Of a stretch of 30,145 bases of DNA, positions 16,272-25,743 are shown piece after piece (positions within the stretch are counted from its first letter, which is position 1; the number at the start of each line of letters is the position of its first letter). The notes beneath the pieces were generated by a model. That model did not search any database. It saw only the letters and a program-made list of their open reading frames with translations, and had not been told where the DNA came from. The stretch lies in the NCBI GenBank assembly GCA_039714575.1, contig JBDLJE010000019.1:1-30145 (forward strand), in the 5' to 3' direction. A program made the position numbers and the translations under genes. The DNA is from Sulfonitrofixus sp039714575. Its GTDB lineage: Bacteria; Campylobacterota; Campylobacteria; Campylobacterales; Sulfurimonadaceae.

Positions 16272-16729
16272 TTTGCTAGGACCATTTCACCGAAGTGATT
16301 GAATATCGGGTGTCCCTCTTCTAACCATGTGTCAAGTCCGCCTTCTAGATACTTAACATTGGTATAGCCCAACTGACGCTGCATCGTGTCTGCTGCAAGC
16401 GCCGCACTTTTACCTGCACGACAATAGACAATGACCAACGCTTTTTTATCAGGGATCGCCTTACCGACATCAAACTCAAGAACACCGCGAGCGATCTCGA
16501 CATTCTCTTCAACATCGAATGTCCCCTCCATACGCATATCTGCCTCACGTACATCAAGGCCGATAAACTCTTCACCGTCATCGATCATCTTTTGAAGTTC
16601 AGTCGATGTGATCACTTTCACATTTTTTGCCGCTTTTGCAACAAGTGCCTCGCTGATCGCATCACCTGCCATCAAAGAGGTACTCAGACCCAATCCTAAA
16701 ACAGCTGCTGCTAATGTGTGTAATTTCAT
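16268..16729 (-). CDS. periplasmic rhodanese-like sulfurtransferase
   Basis: Single-domain rhodanese with a Sec signal peptide (MKLHTLAAAVLGLGLSTSLMAG, cleavage near residue 21). The active-site loop is YCRAGKSA (Cys about residue 104), CRxGKS-type, preceded by the CH2A-like GLDVREADM and followed by GYTNVKYLEGGLDTWLEEGHP. It probably carries sulfane sulfur in the periplasm, in line with a sulfur-metabolising host; the physiological donor and acceptor are unknown. It has its own promoter (TATAAT at 16773-16768) and an AAAGGA ribosome binding site. It lies between rpoC and rpsL, bracketed by structured elements 2 and 3, which suggests it was inserted into, or retained within, a normally compact operon. 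Confidence 0.9.
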   Translation of the reverse strand: MKLHTLAAAVLGLGLSTSLMAGDAISEALVAKAAKNVKVITSTELQKMIDDGEEFIGLDVREADMRMEGTFDVEENVEIARGVLEFDVGKAIPDKKALVIVYCRAGKSAALAADTMQRQLGYTNVKYLEGGLDTWLEEGHPIFNHFGEMVLAK

Positions 16730-16767
16730 ATTTATCCTTTAGAGAAAAGCTCTAGATTTGTTGAATC

Positions 16768-16773
16768 ATTATA
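16768..16773 (-). promoter_or_regulatory. -10 box of the rhodanese gene
   Basis: A minus-strand TATAAT in the context AAAATATAATG, 39 nt before the ATG, in an AT-rich spacer with no clear -35. It makes the rhodanese gene independent of readthrough from rpoC, from which element 3 also separates it. Confidence 0.65.
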
Positions 16774-16807
16774 TTTTGTAATGCATTAAGTTTTTGTCTT
16801 ATTGGAT

Positions 16808-16831
16808 GTAAAAGTTAAAAGTGAGTAAAAG
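16808..16831 (+). repeat. degenerate heptamer array near element 3
   Basis: GTAAAAG, TTAAAAG, three spacer bases and GTAAAAG, ending 45 nt before element 3. It is weaker than the arrays beside elements 1 and 2 but has the same relative position and an AAAG-rich 7-nt unit similar to GTAAAGA. It could be a decayed array or chance in an A-rich spacer. Confidence 0.45.
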
Positions 16832-16875
16832 AATGTGTAGAAATGAAAATAGAGTTGATATTACGACCATATGTG

Positions 16876-16980
16876 AAAATTGTAGATGTGGTGTGAGTTG
16901 TGCTGAAGTGATCCCAAGAGCGTACTAATGTACGCCGAGAGGTGAACTGAAGTGCAAATCGCACCGCAGCTACAATTTTT
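16876..16980. repeat. dispersed structured element, copy 3
   Basis: The outer stem AAAATTGTAG (16876-16885) pairs perfectly with CTACAATTTT (16970-16979), although its sequence differs from copies 1 and 2. Inside are TGTGGTGT with CGCACCGCA, GTGCT..AGT with ACT..AGTGC interrupted by a tandem G-A mismatch, and the apical GCGTAC-TAAT-GTACGC hairpin, itself base-changed on both sides relative to the other copies. The right end merges with the rpoC TAA stop, so it is probably the rpoC 3' end or terminator. Confidence 0.86.
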
Positions 16981-19900
16981 AAGCTTCTTCCTCTTCGTTA
17001 AATTGAATCGTCTGCTCTTTATAGATACCTGTTCCAACCGGAATAGTACGCCCGATAATAACATTCTCTTTAAGGTCTGTAAGATCATCGATCTTAGCAG
17101 ATACCGCGGCTTCCGTAAGGACTTTAGTCGTATCCTGGAAAGATGCCGCAGAGATGATCGAGTCGGCACTGACCGATGCACGTGTGATACCGACCAGGAA
17201 CGGCTCAGCGATCGCAGGCTCACCGCCAAGACGAAGAATCTTTGCGTTCTCCTCCTGGAATTTGTTGTGAGAGATAAGATCGCCCGTGATGAACTTAGTG
17301 TCACCCGATGCAACGATCTTGATCTGGCGAAGCATCTGCGTAAAGATAACCTCGATGTGTTTGTCAGAGATACTAACACCCTGAGAACGGTAGACTGACT
17401 GAACCTCTGTTACAAGGTAGTTAAACAGTGCTTTTGTCCCCATAATACGCAATATCTCGTGTGAAGACATCTGACCTGTTGTCAACTGCTCACCTGCGTG
17501 AACGAAGTCGCCGACATTAACAAGTGCCTCCAGGCTTTTGTCAACGAAGTACTCTTTGACAATACCGTTGTCTGAAGCGATAACAATACGCTGCTTACCG
17601 CGCAGAGGTTTACCGAAACTTACCACACCGTCGATCTCAGCGATCAATGCGATCTCTTTAGGACGACGCGCTTCGAAAAGCTCAGATACACGCGGTAGAC
17701 CACCGGTAATGTCTGATGATTTCTGAAGTGCTTTTGGCGTTTTTGCCAAGATATCGGCCACTTGTACATCTGAGTTGTTCTCAACATAGATCGCTGTCTT
17801 AGAACTAACAGAGTAACGGATGATCTCACCTTCAGTCGTTGCAAGCACGATAGTCGGCTTGTACTCGACCGGATAGTGGTCGTTAACCATTAGACGTGTC
17901 TTACCGGTCAACTCGTCGAACTGCTCAGTTACTGTCGTTCCCGGAATAATATCTTCGAACGTAACAGTACCGTTAGACTCAGAGATGATCGGGTTGGAGT
18001 ATGGATCCCATTCAGCAATAACGATAGACTCATCTGTTGCCGGGTGAGCCAGGATCGAGTCACCTTCAACCACTGCATTGTCATCAACATCAACAATAGA
18101 ACCACGTGCGATATAGTGACGGATCGCTTCACGATCATCAGCATCAACAACAACTGCGAAAAGACCTTTCTCTTCTACAACATAACCTGACTTAACCACT
18201 TCGTAACGCTCAAGGTAGTCACCTTTAAGCAAGAAGTACTTAACAGTACCGGCCTCTTTAGCCATGATCTTCTGCGTGATCGGTGCACCGTCTTCAACAG
18301 TGACCTCAGATGCATATGGAATACGGTTAGGTACATTCCAGCCATCTTTGATCTTCTCTACAATAGACTCGTCTGCTTCGATAACCGTACCGCTCTCGTA
18401 TGGAAGGTAAAGTTTACCTTCGATCTTACCGCTGACACCTGCGATCTCGCCCGGTTTTGCCACTTCATACTTACGAAGCGTGTAGCGAACCACGTTTTTC
18501 TTGTCTTTAGTGTCTGTTACCGTCACCAGGATCTCGTCGTGAATAGTCTGAATGTCCAAAGTACCCGTAAATGGTGCTTTGATCTTAGGCTCGACAAGCA
18601 AAACGGCCGCATTACGACGGTTGGCAACGATATTTTTACCCTCTTTAGACTTATATGTCTTCATGTTGTAGTAACGGATAAAACCTTCACGATCAGCAAT
18701 AACCTGACGCTCCTGCTGTGTGCTAGAGGCCGTACCGCCAACGTGGAATGTACGTAGAGTCAGCTGTGTACCCGGTTCACCGATAGATTGTGCCGCAATA
18801 ATACCGACTGCCTCACCTTTACGCACCATGTGGCCGGTACCAAGGTCAAGACCATAACAGAGTGCACAGATCCCGCCCTCAGACTTACATGTCGTCGGTG
18901 TTCTGATGTGTGCTGTTTTAATACCTGCTTCTGCCATCTTCTCAGCAGCAATCTCATCTAGCAGCGTACCCTCTGGGTAGAGGATCTCATTGGTAATAGG
19001 ATCGATCGCATCTTCAGCAAGTACACGACCTTGAACACGGTCTTGCAACGGCTCGATCATAACATTACCATCAGTGATGTCTGTGATCTCGATACCTTCG
19101 TGCGTACCACAATCGTGCTCAACGACTTTAACGTTTTGTGCAACATCCACAAGCTTACGGGTAAGGTAACCCGCATTCGCTGTTTTAAGTGCCGTATCCG
19201 CAAGACCTTTACGCGCACCGTGAGTAGAAATAAAGTACTCAAGGACGTTTAGACCCTCTTTAAAGTTCGAGATAATCGGTGTCTCAATAATGTCACCGTT
19301 TGGCTTGGCCATAAGACCACGCATACCGGCAAGCTGACGGATCTGTGCAGCAGAACCACGCGCACCGGAGTCAGCCATCATGTGGATCGAGTTGAAACCA
19401 TCTTTATCGTTCTCGACCAAGCTCATCATGTCGCCTGCTACCGTGTTGTTTGTGTCTGACCAGACATCGATAATCTTATTGTAGCGCTCCTGCTCAGTCA
19501 AAAGACCTGCTTCAAACTGCTTCTGGATCTCGATAACCTTGTTTTTAGAGCTTGTAATAAGATCTTTTTTCTCATCCGGGATGATGATATCATCAATAGA
19601 GATCGAAACACCCGCTTCAGTTGCATGTTTGAAACCAAGGTCTTTAAGGCGGTCAAGGAAACTAGCCGTTACCGCGATACCACCATGTTTTTGGACATAA
19701 TCAGCAATAGCATTGATGTTCTTCTTTTTCATGACCTGATTCCAAAGATCTGCCGGAACAAACTCCGGAAGGATCTCTTTAAGCAGCATACGTCCGGCAG
19801 TAGTGTGGATCATACGGCCATCTACTTTTGTACGTACTTTTGCATGGATGTCAAGTGAACCTGTCTCAAGAGCGATCTTGATCTCATCGACTGATGCAAA

Positions 19901-21508
19901 CAGCTTGTTGGAACCCTGAACACCGTTTTTCTCCAAAGAGATGTAGTAGAGACCAAGGACCATATCCTGTGACGGTGTCGCGATCGCTTTACCTGATGCC
20001 GGAAGCAGGATGTTCATCGATGCAAGCATCAAGACTTTTGCTTCAGCGATTGCCTCAGTAGAAAGTGGTACGTGTACCGCCATCTGATCCCCATCAAAGT
20101 CGGCATTGAATGCCGCACAGACAAGAGGGTGAAGCTGGATAGCTTTACCGTCGATCAATTTAGGGTGAAAGGCCTGAATTGAAAGCTTGTGAAGTGTCGG
20201 TGCACGGTTAAGCATAACCGGATAACCGTCAACGATCTCATTAAGACACTCCCAGACTTCGTTTGTCTGCATTTCGATCATCTTCTTTGCAGCTTTAACT
20301 GTTGTAGCGTAACCTTTGTCTTCAAGCTTTGCAATAAGATGCGGCTTGAACAGCTCAAGAGCCATCTTCTTAGGAAGACCACACTCATCCATCTTAAGTG
20401 ATGGGCCGACAACGATAACAGAACGTCCGGAGAAGTCAACACGCTTACCAAGAAGGTTTTGACGGAAACGACCCTGCTTACCTTTGATCACTTCTGAAAG
20501 TGACTTAAGCGGACGCTTGTTGGCACCCTTAACTGCGTTTGCACGACGACCGTTGTCAAACAGTGCATCAACAGACTCTTGAAGCATACGTTTCTCATTA
20601 CGTACAATGATCTCAGGAGCTTCAAGCTCGATAAGACGCTTAAGACGCTGGTTACGGTTGATAACACGACGGTAAAGGTCATTAACATCAGAGACCGCGA
20701 ACTTGCCGCCGTCAAGGCTTACAAGCGGGCGAAGTTCCGGTGGAAGAACCGGTAGTGCCGTCAGCATCATCCAAGCCGGGTTGTTACCCGAGTTAAGGAA
20801 TGACTCGATCACTTTAAGACGTTTGACCAAGGTCTTCGTCTTAGCAACTGACTTCGTGTTGTCCATGTCTTCTTTAAGCTGTGAGAAGATCTCAACAAGA
20901 TCGATATCTTCAAGCATCTCACGGATCGCTTCGCCACCCATCATCGCTTTGAAGCCTGTCTCAGAGTAACGTGACATCAATACACGGTACTGCTCCTCAT
21001 TAAGAACATCATACTTAAGTACCGGGGTAGCCTCTTCAGCATCGTAAAACGCTTCACCCGTGTTTTTAACGATGTATGCTTCGTAATAAAGTACGCGCTC
21101 AAGGTCTTTCATCTTAACACCGAGAAGTGTACCGATACGAGACGGCAGTGAACTCACATACCAGATGTGTGCAACAGGTGTTACAAGGTCGATGTGACCC
21201 ATACGCGTACGACGAACCTTGGTAGTTGTTACTTCAACACCACATTTCTCACATACAACGCCTTTGTAACGCATCTTTTTATATTTACCGCAAAGACACT
21301 CGTAGTCACGGACCGGACCGAAGATCTTTGCACAGAACAGACCGTCGCGCTCAGGCTTAAGCGTACGGTAGTTGATCGTCTCAGGCTTTTTAACTTCACC
21401 GTGGCTCCAAGAGAGAACCTTCTCCGGACTTGCCAAACGGAACTGAAGCTGTTTAATGTCTTTTGGACGGTTCTCTTCTGTAATCGCTATAGGTACTAAT
21501 TTACTCAT
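16979..21508 (-). CDS. rpoC: RNA polymerase subunit beta'
   Basis: Catalytic large subunit of RNA polymerase. The N-terminal zinc site is CLCGKYKKMRYKGVVCEKC (about residues 66-84), and the catalytic Mg motif NADFDGDQMAVH lies at about residues 467-478. The bridge/trigger-helix region is GIIAAQSIGEPGTQLTLRTFHVGG, and the second zinc site includes CGTHEGIEI and CKSEGGICALCYG. I start at the ATG 21508-21506 (1509 residues), giving MSKLVPIAITEENRPKDI; a TTG six codons earlier is inside rpoB and unlikely. It overlaps rpoB by 8 nt (ATGAGTAA) in another frame. The protein ends in an acidic NEEEEA tail whose TAA stop opens structured element 3. Confidence 0.98.
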   Translation of the reverse strand: MSKLVPIAITEENRPKDIKQLQFRLASPEKVLSWSHGEVKKPETINYRTLKPERDGLFCAKIFGPVRDYECLCGKYKKMRYKGVVCEKCGVEVTTTKVRRTRMGHIDLVTPVAHIWYVSSLPSRIGTLLGVKMKDLERVLYYEAYIVKNTGEAFYDAEEATPVLKYDVLNEEQYRVLMSRYSETGFKAMMGGEAIREMLEDIDLVEIFSQLKEDMDNTKSVAKTKTLVKRLKVIESFLNSGNNPAWMMLTALPVLPPELRPLVSLDGGKFAVSDVNDLYRRVINRNQRLKRLIELEAPEIIVRNEKRMLQESVDALFDNGRRANAVKGANKRPLKSLSEVIKGKQGRFRQNLLGKRVDFSGRSVIVVGPSLKMDECGLPKKMALELFKPHLIAKLEDKGYATTVKAAKKMIEMQTNEVWECLNEIVDGYPVMLNRAPTLHKLSIQAFHPKLIDGKAIQLHPLVCAAFNADFDGDQMAVHVPLSTEAIAEAKVLMLASMNILLPASGKAIATPSQDMVLGLYYISLEKNGVQGSNKLFASVDEIKIALETGSLDIHAKVRTKVDGRMIHTTAGRMLLKEILPEFVPADLWNQVMKKKNINAIADYVQKHGGIAVTASFLDRLKDLGFKHATEAGVSISIDDIIIPDEKKDLITSSKNKVIEIQKQFEAGLLTEQERYNKIIDVWSDTNNTVAGDMMSLVENDKDGFNSIHMMADSGARGSAAQIRQLAGMRGLMAKPNGDIIETPIISNFKEGLNVLEYFISTHGARKGLADTALKTANAGYLTRKLVDVAQNVKVVEHDCGTHEGIEITDITDGNVMIEPLQDRVQGRVLAEDAIDPITNEILYPEGTLLDEIAAEKMAEAGIKTAHIRTPTTCKSEGGICALCYGLDLGTGHMVRKGEAVGIIAAQSIGEPGTQLTLRTFHVGGTASSTQQERQVIADREGFIRYYNMKTYKSKEGKNIVANRRNAAVLLVEPKIKAPFTGTLDIQTIHDEILVTVTDTKDKKNVVRYTLRKYEVAKPGEIAGVSGKIEGKLYLPYESGTVIEADESIVEKIKDGWNVPNRIPYASEVTVEDGAPITQKIMAKEAGTVKYFLLKGDYLERYEVVKSGYVVEEKGLFAVVVDADDREAIRHYIARGSIVDVDDNAVVEGDSILAHPATDESIVIAEWDPYSNPIISESNGTVTFEDIIPGTTVTEQFDELTGKTRLMVNDHYPVEYKPTIVLATTEGEIIRYSVSSKTAIYVENNSDVQVADILAKTPKALQKSSDITGGLPRVSELFEARRPKEIALIAEIDGVVSFGKPLRGKQRIVIASDNGIVKEYFVDKSLEALVNVGDFVHAGEQLTTGQMSSHEILRIMGTKALFNYLVTEVQSVYRSQGVSISDKHIEVIFTQMLRQIKIVASGDTKFITGDLISHNKFQEENAKILRLGGEPAIAEPFLVGITRASVSADSIISAASFQDTTKVLTEAAVSAKIDDLTDLKENVIIGRTIPVGTGIYKEQTIQFNEEEEA

Positions 21509-24500
21509 CGTCTTCCACCTCGTCAAAAATCTCTACGTCAAGCGCCAGGGCTTGTAACTCTTTTGTCAATACAAACAGGGTCTCAGGAATTCCAGAAGCT
21601 GGAACACTTTCGCCTTTTGTCAATGCTTTGTACGCGTTAACACGTCCTTCAACATCATCAGATTTGATCGTCAACATCTCTTTAAGGACGGCACTTGCAC
21701 CGTAAGCCTCCAGAGCCCATACTTCCATCTCACCGAAACGCTGTCCACCGAATAGTGCTTTACCACCGACCGGCTGCTGTGTGACCAGTGAGTAAGGTCC
21801 GGTTGAACGTGCGTGAACTTTCTCATCGACCAAGTGGTGCAGTTTAAGAATGTACATGTAACCGACGTTAACACGCTCTTTGATCTGATCACCTGTCTTG
21901 CCATCGTAAAGAACAGTTTTACCGTCATCGTCAAGTTTCGCAAGTTCGAACAGTTTTGCGAACTCTGCTGTGTCAACACCTTCAAAGATCGGTGTCGCGA
22001 ACTTAACACCGTTTGACCAGTCGCGAGCGAATGTCAATAGGTCTTCATCGTTCATGTTAGCGATCACTTCGCCGGCGTTCATGAAACGTGCTACGTCTGC
22101 GATCTCTGTAAGCTTACTGCGAAGCTGTCCGATAAAGTCAGCCTGTTTTGCTTCAAAGATATCCTGGATCTGGTGACCGAGTTCACGACCTGCCATACCA
22201 AGGTGCATCTCAAGGATCTGCCCGATGTTCATACGTGAAGGTACACCAAGCGGGTTCAGACATACGTCAACCGAACGTCCATCGCTCATGTACGGCATAT
22301 CGACTTCAGGAACGATAATAGAGACAATACCCTTGTTACCGTGACGACCTGCCATCTTATCACCGACTTTCAGCTTACGCTTTGTCGCGATATAGACCTT
22401 GACAAATTTCGTAACACCGTTTGGAAGGATGTCATCTTTTTCTAAGATCGTCAGCTTCTCTTCATGCTCGTCACGGAACTTTTTCTTCTGCTTCTGGAAG
22501 TGGTTCTTTGTCGAGTTGTACTTCGACTGAACCTCTTCTGAGAATGACTTGACAACACTGTTCATTGCGAAACGGTTGACGTTTGCAAGGTCTTCAGCTT
22601 TGATACTGTCCCCGATCTTGTACTCAACCTCATTAACTGTTACGTCAGCAAGAAGCTCTGCTTCAGTCAAGATAGACTCAATACGGATCATCTCCTCTTT
22701 GTCGATCATAAGAAGACGGTCGTAGTGCTCACGCTCCAGCTCGTCACGCTCTTGCTTCTCAAGCTCCAGTGCACGAGGATCTTTGTCGTACCCTTTTTTC
22801 GTAAAGATCTTGATGTCAACAACAACACCTTCCATCGATGGCGGACAGTAGAGTGATTTGTTAACCACGTGACCCGCTTTTTCACCGAAGATAGCACGTA
22901 GAAGACGCTCTTCGGGAGTAGGTTTGACCTCACCTTTTGGAGAGACCTTACCGACAAGGATCATACCGCCGCTGACGTTTGTACCAAGCTTGACGATACC
23001 GCTCTCATCCAGGTGAGTAAGCTCATCGTCACGCACATTAGGGATGTCACGAGTGATCTCTTCGATACCGTGTTTAAGCTCGCGTGCCTCCGCCTCTTTT
23101 TCGTAGACGTGAACAGATGTATACGCATCTTCACGGATCATACGCTCAGAGATAACGATCGCATCCTCGTAGTTGTAACCGTTCCATGGCATAAAGGCAA
23201 CCATAGCATTGACACCGAGTGCCAACTCACCGTGATCCATGTTTGGACCGTCAGCGATGATCTGACCAGCAGCTACTTCCTGACCAACGTTAACAGACGC
23301 TTTTTGGCTGAATGTCGTATTTTGGTTGGTACGAAGGTTCTTCTCTAGCGGGTAGTAGTCAATAAACGTACCGCTCTCATCTTCACCAAGAACAAAAATG
23401 TGTTTAGAGTCAACTTTCTCGACACGACCTGCGCGCTTCGCTTTAATACACTCCCAAGCATCACGGGCAACAAGTTTTTCAATACCCGTTCCGACCATTG
23501 GTGCTTGCGGCTTAAGAAGCGGCACTGCCTGACGCTGCATGTTTGAACCCATTAGTGCACGGTTGGCATCATCATGCTCAAGGAAAGGAATCAGTGACGC
23601 GGCAACACCGACGACCATCTGAGATGAGAGGTCCATGTATTCACAGTCTGCCGCTTTACCGAGTTTGATCTCACCGTCTTGACGTACTTCGATCAACTCT
23701 TCTACAAAATTACCGTCTGCATCGATCTCATTAGAAGCAGCGGCGATCATCTTGCCCTCTTCTTGTGTTGCAGTAAGATAGACAACGTTCTCAGAACCAG
23801 TCTGAACTTTACCGTCTTTAACCAGGTTGTACGGTGCTTCGATGAAACCAAGCTCATTAACCATAGAGTAAGCAGCCAAAGTATTGATAAGACCAATATT
23901 CTGACCCTCCGGCGTCTCGATCGGACAGATACGGCCGTAGTGGGTCGGGTGAACGTCACGCACTTCAAAGCCAGCACGCTCTTTAACAAGACCACCCTCA
24001 CCGAGAGCAGAGAGACGACGTTTGTGTGTCACTTCTGAAAGCGGGTTCGTCTGGTCCATGAACTGAGAGAGCTGTCCGCCTGAGAAGAACTCCATAATCG
24101 TCGATGTGATCATCTTAGAGTTGATAAGATCGTGAGGCATAAGCTCAGACATCGGTCCACTCATCGTAGAGAGTTTGTCTTTGATCGCTTTTTGCATCTT
24201 GATCAGGCCGTTGTGCAGCTCATTACCTAAGAGTTCACCGATCGAACGGATACGACGGTTACCAAGGTGGTCACGGTCATCAATGTGACCCTGACCGTTT
24301 TTGACTTTAATAACATACTTAACAGTGTTGATGATGTCTTCGTTAGTCAGAACTGTGATGTACTCAGGAATAGAGAGACCAAGTTTGTGGTTCATCTTCA
24401 TACGACCGACTTTCGTCAAGTCATAACGCTCAGGGTCAAAGAAAAGCTGGTTGACAAAGGCTTTAGCAGCCTCTTTGGTTACCGGCTCACCCGGACGCAT

Positions 24501-25655
24501 CACTTTGTAGATACGGATCGCTGAAAGGTCGTTCTCATCTTCGATCTCTTCTGTCTGCTTAAGCAGTTTAAGAGAGTCCGCGTCAGCATTGAATGCGTTG
24601 ATGATCGACGCATCAACACCCTCAGCCAAGTCATTGGCAATAACAAATTCAGATACACCTGATTCTGCCATCTTTTTGAGTTTAGTCTCATCAAGAGCTG
24701 TCATCGTATCAAAAAGGACCTCGCCTGTTTCAGGGTCAATGATCGGCTCTGCCAAGTAACGCTCTGCAAGGGTCTCAAGCGGGTACTGAACTGCTTTGAC
24801 GCCATCATCAAGGAACTTCTGCGCTTTTTTAGCAGTCAGACGTTTACCGGATGCCAAAAGAACGTCACCGGCTTCAGATACAAGATCATACTCAAGACGA
24901 CCTGCGAACTCATCTGGCTTAAAGTCCATAGTGAACTGGTTATCAGAGACATTGATCTTCTGAAGCGGGTAGAACATCTTCAAGATGTCCTGCTTAGAGT
25001 AACCCATAGCACGGAACATGATCGTTACAGGCACTTTACGGCGCTTGTTGATTCGCATATAGAGGATATCTTTCGGATCGTACTCAAAGTACAACCATGA
25101 ACCGCGATCAGGAATGATCTGACCGGTATAGATCAGTTTGTTACCCGCAGTTGTCGACTCCTCTTCTTTGAAGATAACACCCGGTGAACGGTGAAGCTGG
25201 TTAACAACAACACGCTCAACGCCGTTAACGACGAAAGAGGTACGGTCTGTCATCAGCGGGATATCACGAACGAAGATAGACTGCTCTTTAATGTCTTTAA
25301 CGCCCAGTTTCTCTTTAGTGTTCTCATCACGGTCCCATAGAACAAGACGCGTCTTCATTTTTAATGAAACAGCGTACGTCAGTCCACGCTCCATACATTC
25401 ACGTACCGTGTACTTAGGTGCAGCGACTTCGCTTCCAAGGTACTCGATCGTAAGGCGGTTCTGTGAGTCATGGATAGGAAAGGCAGAAGAGAACACTTTC
25501 TCAATGCCGCTGGCATCACGGTTCTTCTTCTCGATCATCAAAAAGTTGTCATAAGAACTTTGCTGAAGTTGTAACAGGTTCGGAATTTCAATCTGTTGTG
25601 GGGTTTTAGCGAAATCAACGCGTAAACGGTTTCCAGAATGTAAGCTATTTAACAT
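21501..25655 (-). CDS. rpoB: RNA polymerase subunit beta
   Basis: Large catalytic subunit of RNA polymerase. The 1384-residue protein starts MLNSLHSGNRLRVDFAKTPQ. The rifampicin-pocket region reads GGQLSQFMDQTNPLSEVTHK then RRLSALGEGGL (about residues 530-560), with wild-type Asp, His and Ser at the usual resistance positions. Also visible are HPTHYGRICPIETPEGQNIGL, the C-terminal KMAGRHGNKGIVS lysine region and the clamp/switch sequence GGKALFGGQRFGEMEVWALEAYGA. GAGGAAG precedes the ATG. It follows rplL after a 359-nt hairpin-rich spacer and overlaps rpoC by 8 nt, close to but not the rpoB-rpoC fusion known from Helicobacter and Wolinella. Confidence 0.98.
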   Translation of the reverse strand: MLNSLHSGNRLRVDFAKTPQQIEIPNLLQLQQSSYDNFLMIEKKNRDASGIEKVFSSAFPIHDSQNRLTIEYLGSEVAAPKYTVRECMERGLTYAVSLKMKTRLVLWDRDENTKEKLGVKDIKEQSIFVRDIPLMTDRTSFVVNGVERVVVNQLHRSPGVIFKEEESTTAGNKLIYTGQIIPDRGSWLYFEYDPKDILYMRINKRRKVPVTIMFRAMGYSKQDILKMFYPLQKINVSDNQFTMDFKPDEFAGRLEYDLVSEAGDVLLASGKRLTAKKAQKFLDDGVKAVQYPLETLAERYLAEPIIDPETGEVLFDTMTALDETKLKKMAESGVSEFVIANDLAEGVDASIINAFNADADSLKLLKQTEEIEDENDLSAIRIYKVMRPGEPVTKEAAKAFVNQLFFDPERYDLTKVGRMKMNHKLGLSIPEYITVLTNEDIINTVKYVIKVKNGQGHIDDRDHLGNRRIRSIGELLGNELHNGLIKMQKAIKDKLSTMSGPMSELMPHDLINSKMITSTIMEFFSGGQLSQFMDQTNPLSEVTHKRRLSALGEGGLVKERAGFEVRDVHPTHYGRICPIETPEGQNIGLINTLAAYSMVNELGFIEAPYNLVKDGKVQTGSENVVYLTATQEEGKMIAAASNEIDADGNFVEELIEVRQDGEIKLGKAADCEYMDLSSQMVVGVAASLIPFLEHDDANRALMGSNMQRQAVPLLKPQAPMVGTGIEKLVARDAWECIKAKRAGRVEKVDSKHIFVLGEDESGTFIDYYPLEKNLRTNQNTTFSQKASVNVGQEVAAGQIIADGPNMDHGELALGVNAMVAFMPWNGYNYEDAIVISERMIREDAYTSVHVYEKEAEARELKHGIEEITRDIPNVRDDELTHLDESGIVKLGTNVSGGMILVGKVSPKGEVKPTPEERLLRAIFGEKAGHVVNKSLYCPPSMEGVVVDIKIFTKKGYDKDPRALELEKQERDELEREHYDRLLMIDKEEMIRIESILTEAELLADVTVNEVEYKIGDSIKAEDLANVNRFAMNSVVKSFSEEVQSKYNSTKNHFQKQKKKFRDEHEEKLTILEKDDILPNGVTKFVKVYIATKRKLKVGDKMAGRHGNKGIVSIIVPEVDMPYMSDGRSVDVCLNPLGVPSRMNIGQILEMHLGMAGRELGHQIQDIFEAKQADFIGQLRSKLTEIADVARFMNAGEVIANMNDEDLLTFARDWSNGVKFATPIFEGVDTAEFAKLFELAKLDDDGKTVLYDGKTGDQIKERVNVGYMYILKLHHLVDEKVHARSTGPYSLVTQQPVGGKALFGGQRFGEMEVWALEAYGASAVLKEMLTIKSDDVEGRVNAYKALTKGESVPASGIPETLFVLTKELQALALDVEIFDEVEDDE

Positions 25656-25743
25656 AGGCTTCCTCTAAGGTAAATTTTTAATAACTAAACGTACTTTATA
25701 CAACCAGACGAAGCGGTGTTCGGGGATTGGTCATGTATACATA

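Noticed and set aside
21509..21526. A TTG start giving a 1515-residue RpoC
   Set aside because: The extension (MTRWKT) lies within rpoB, is not typical of beta', and the ATG six codons later gives the normal N-terminus.
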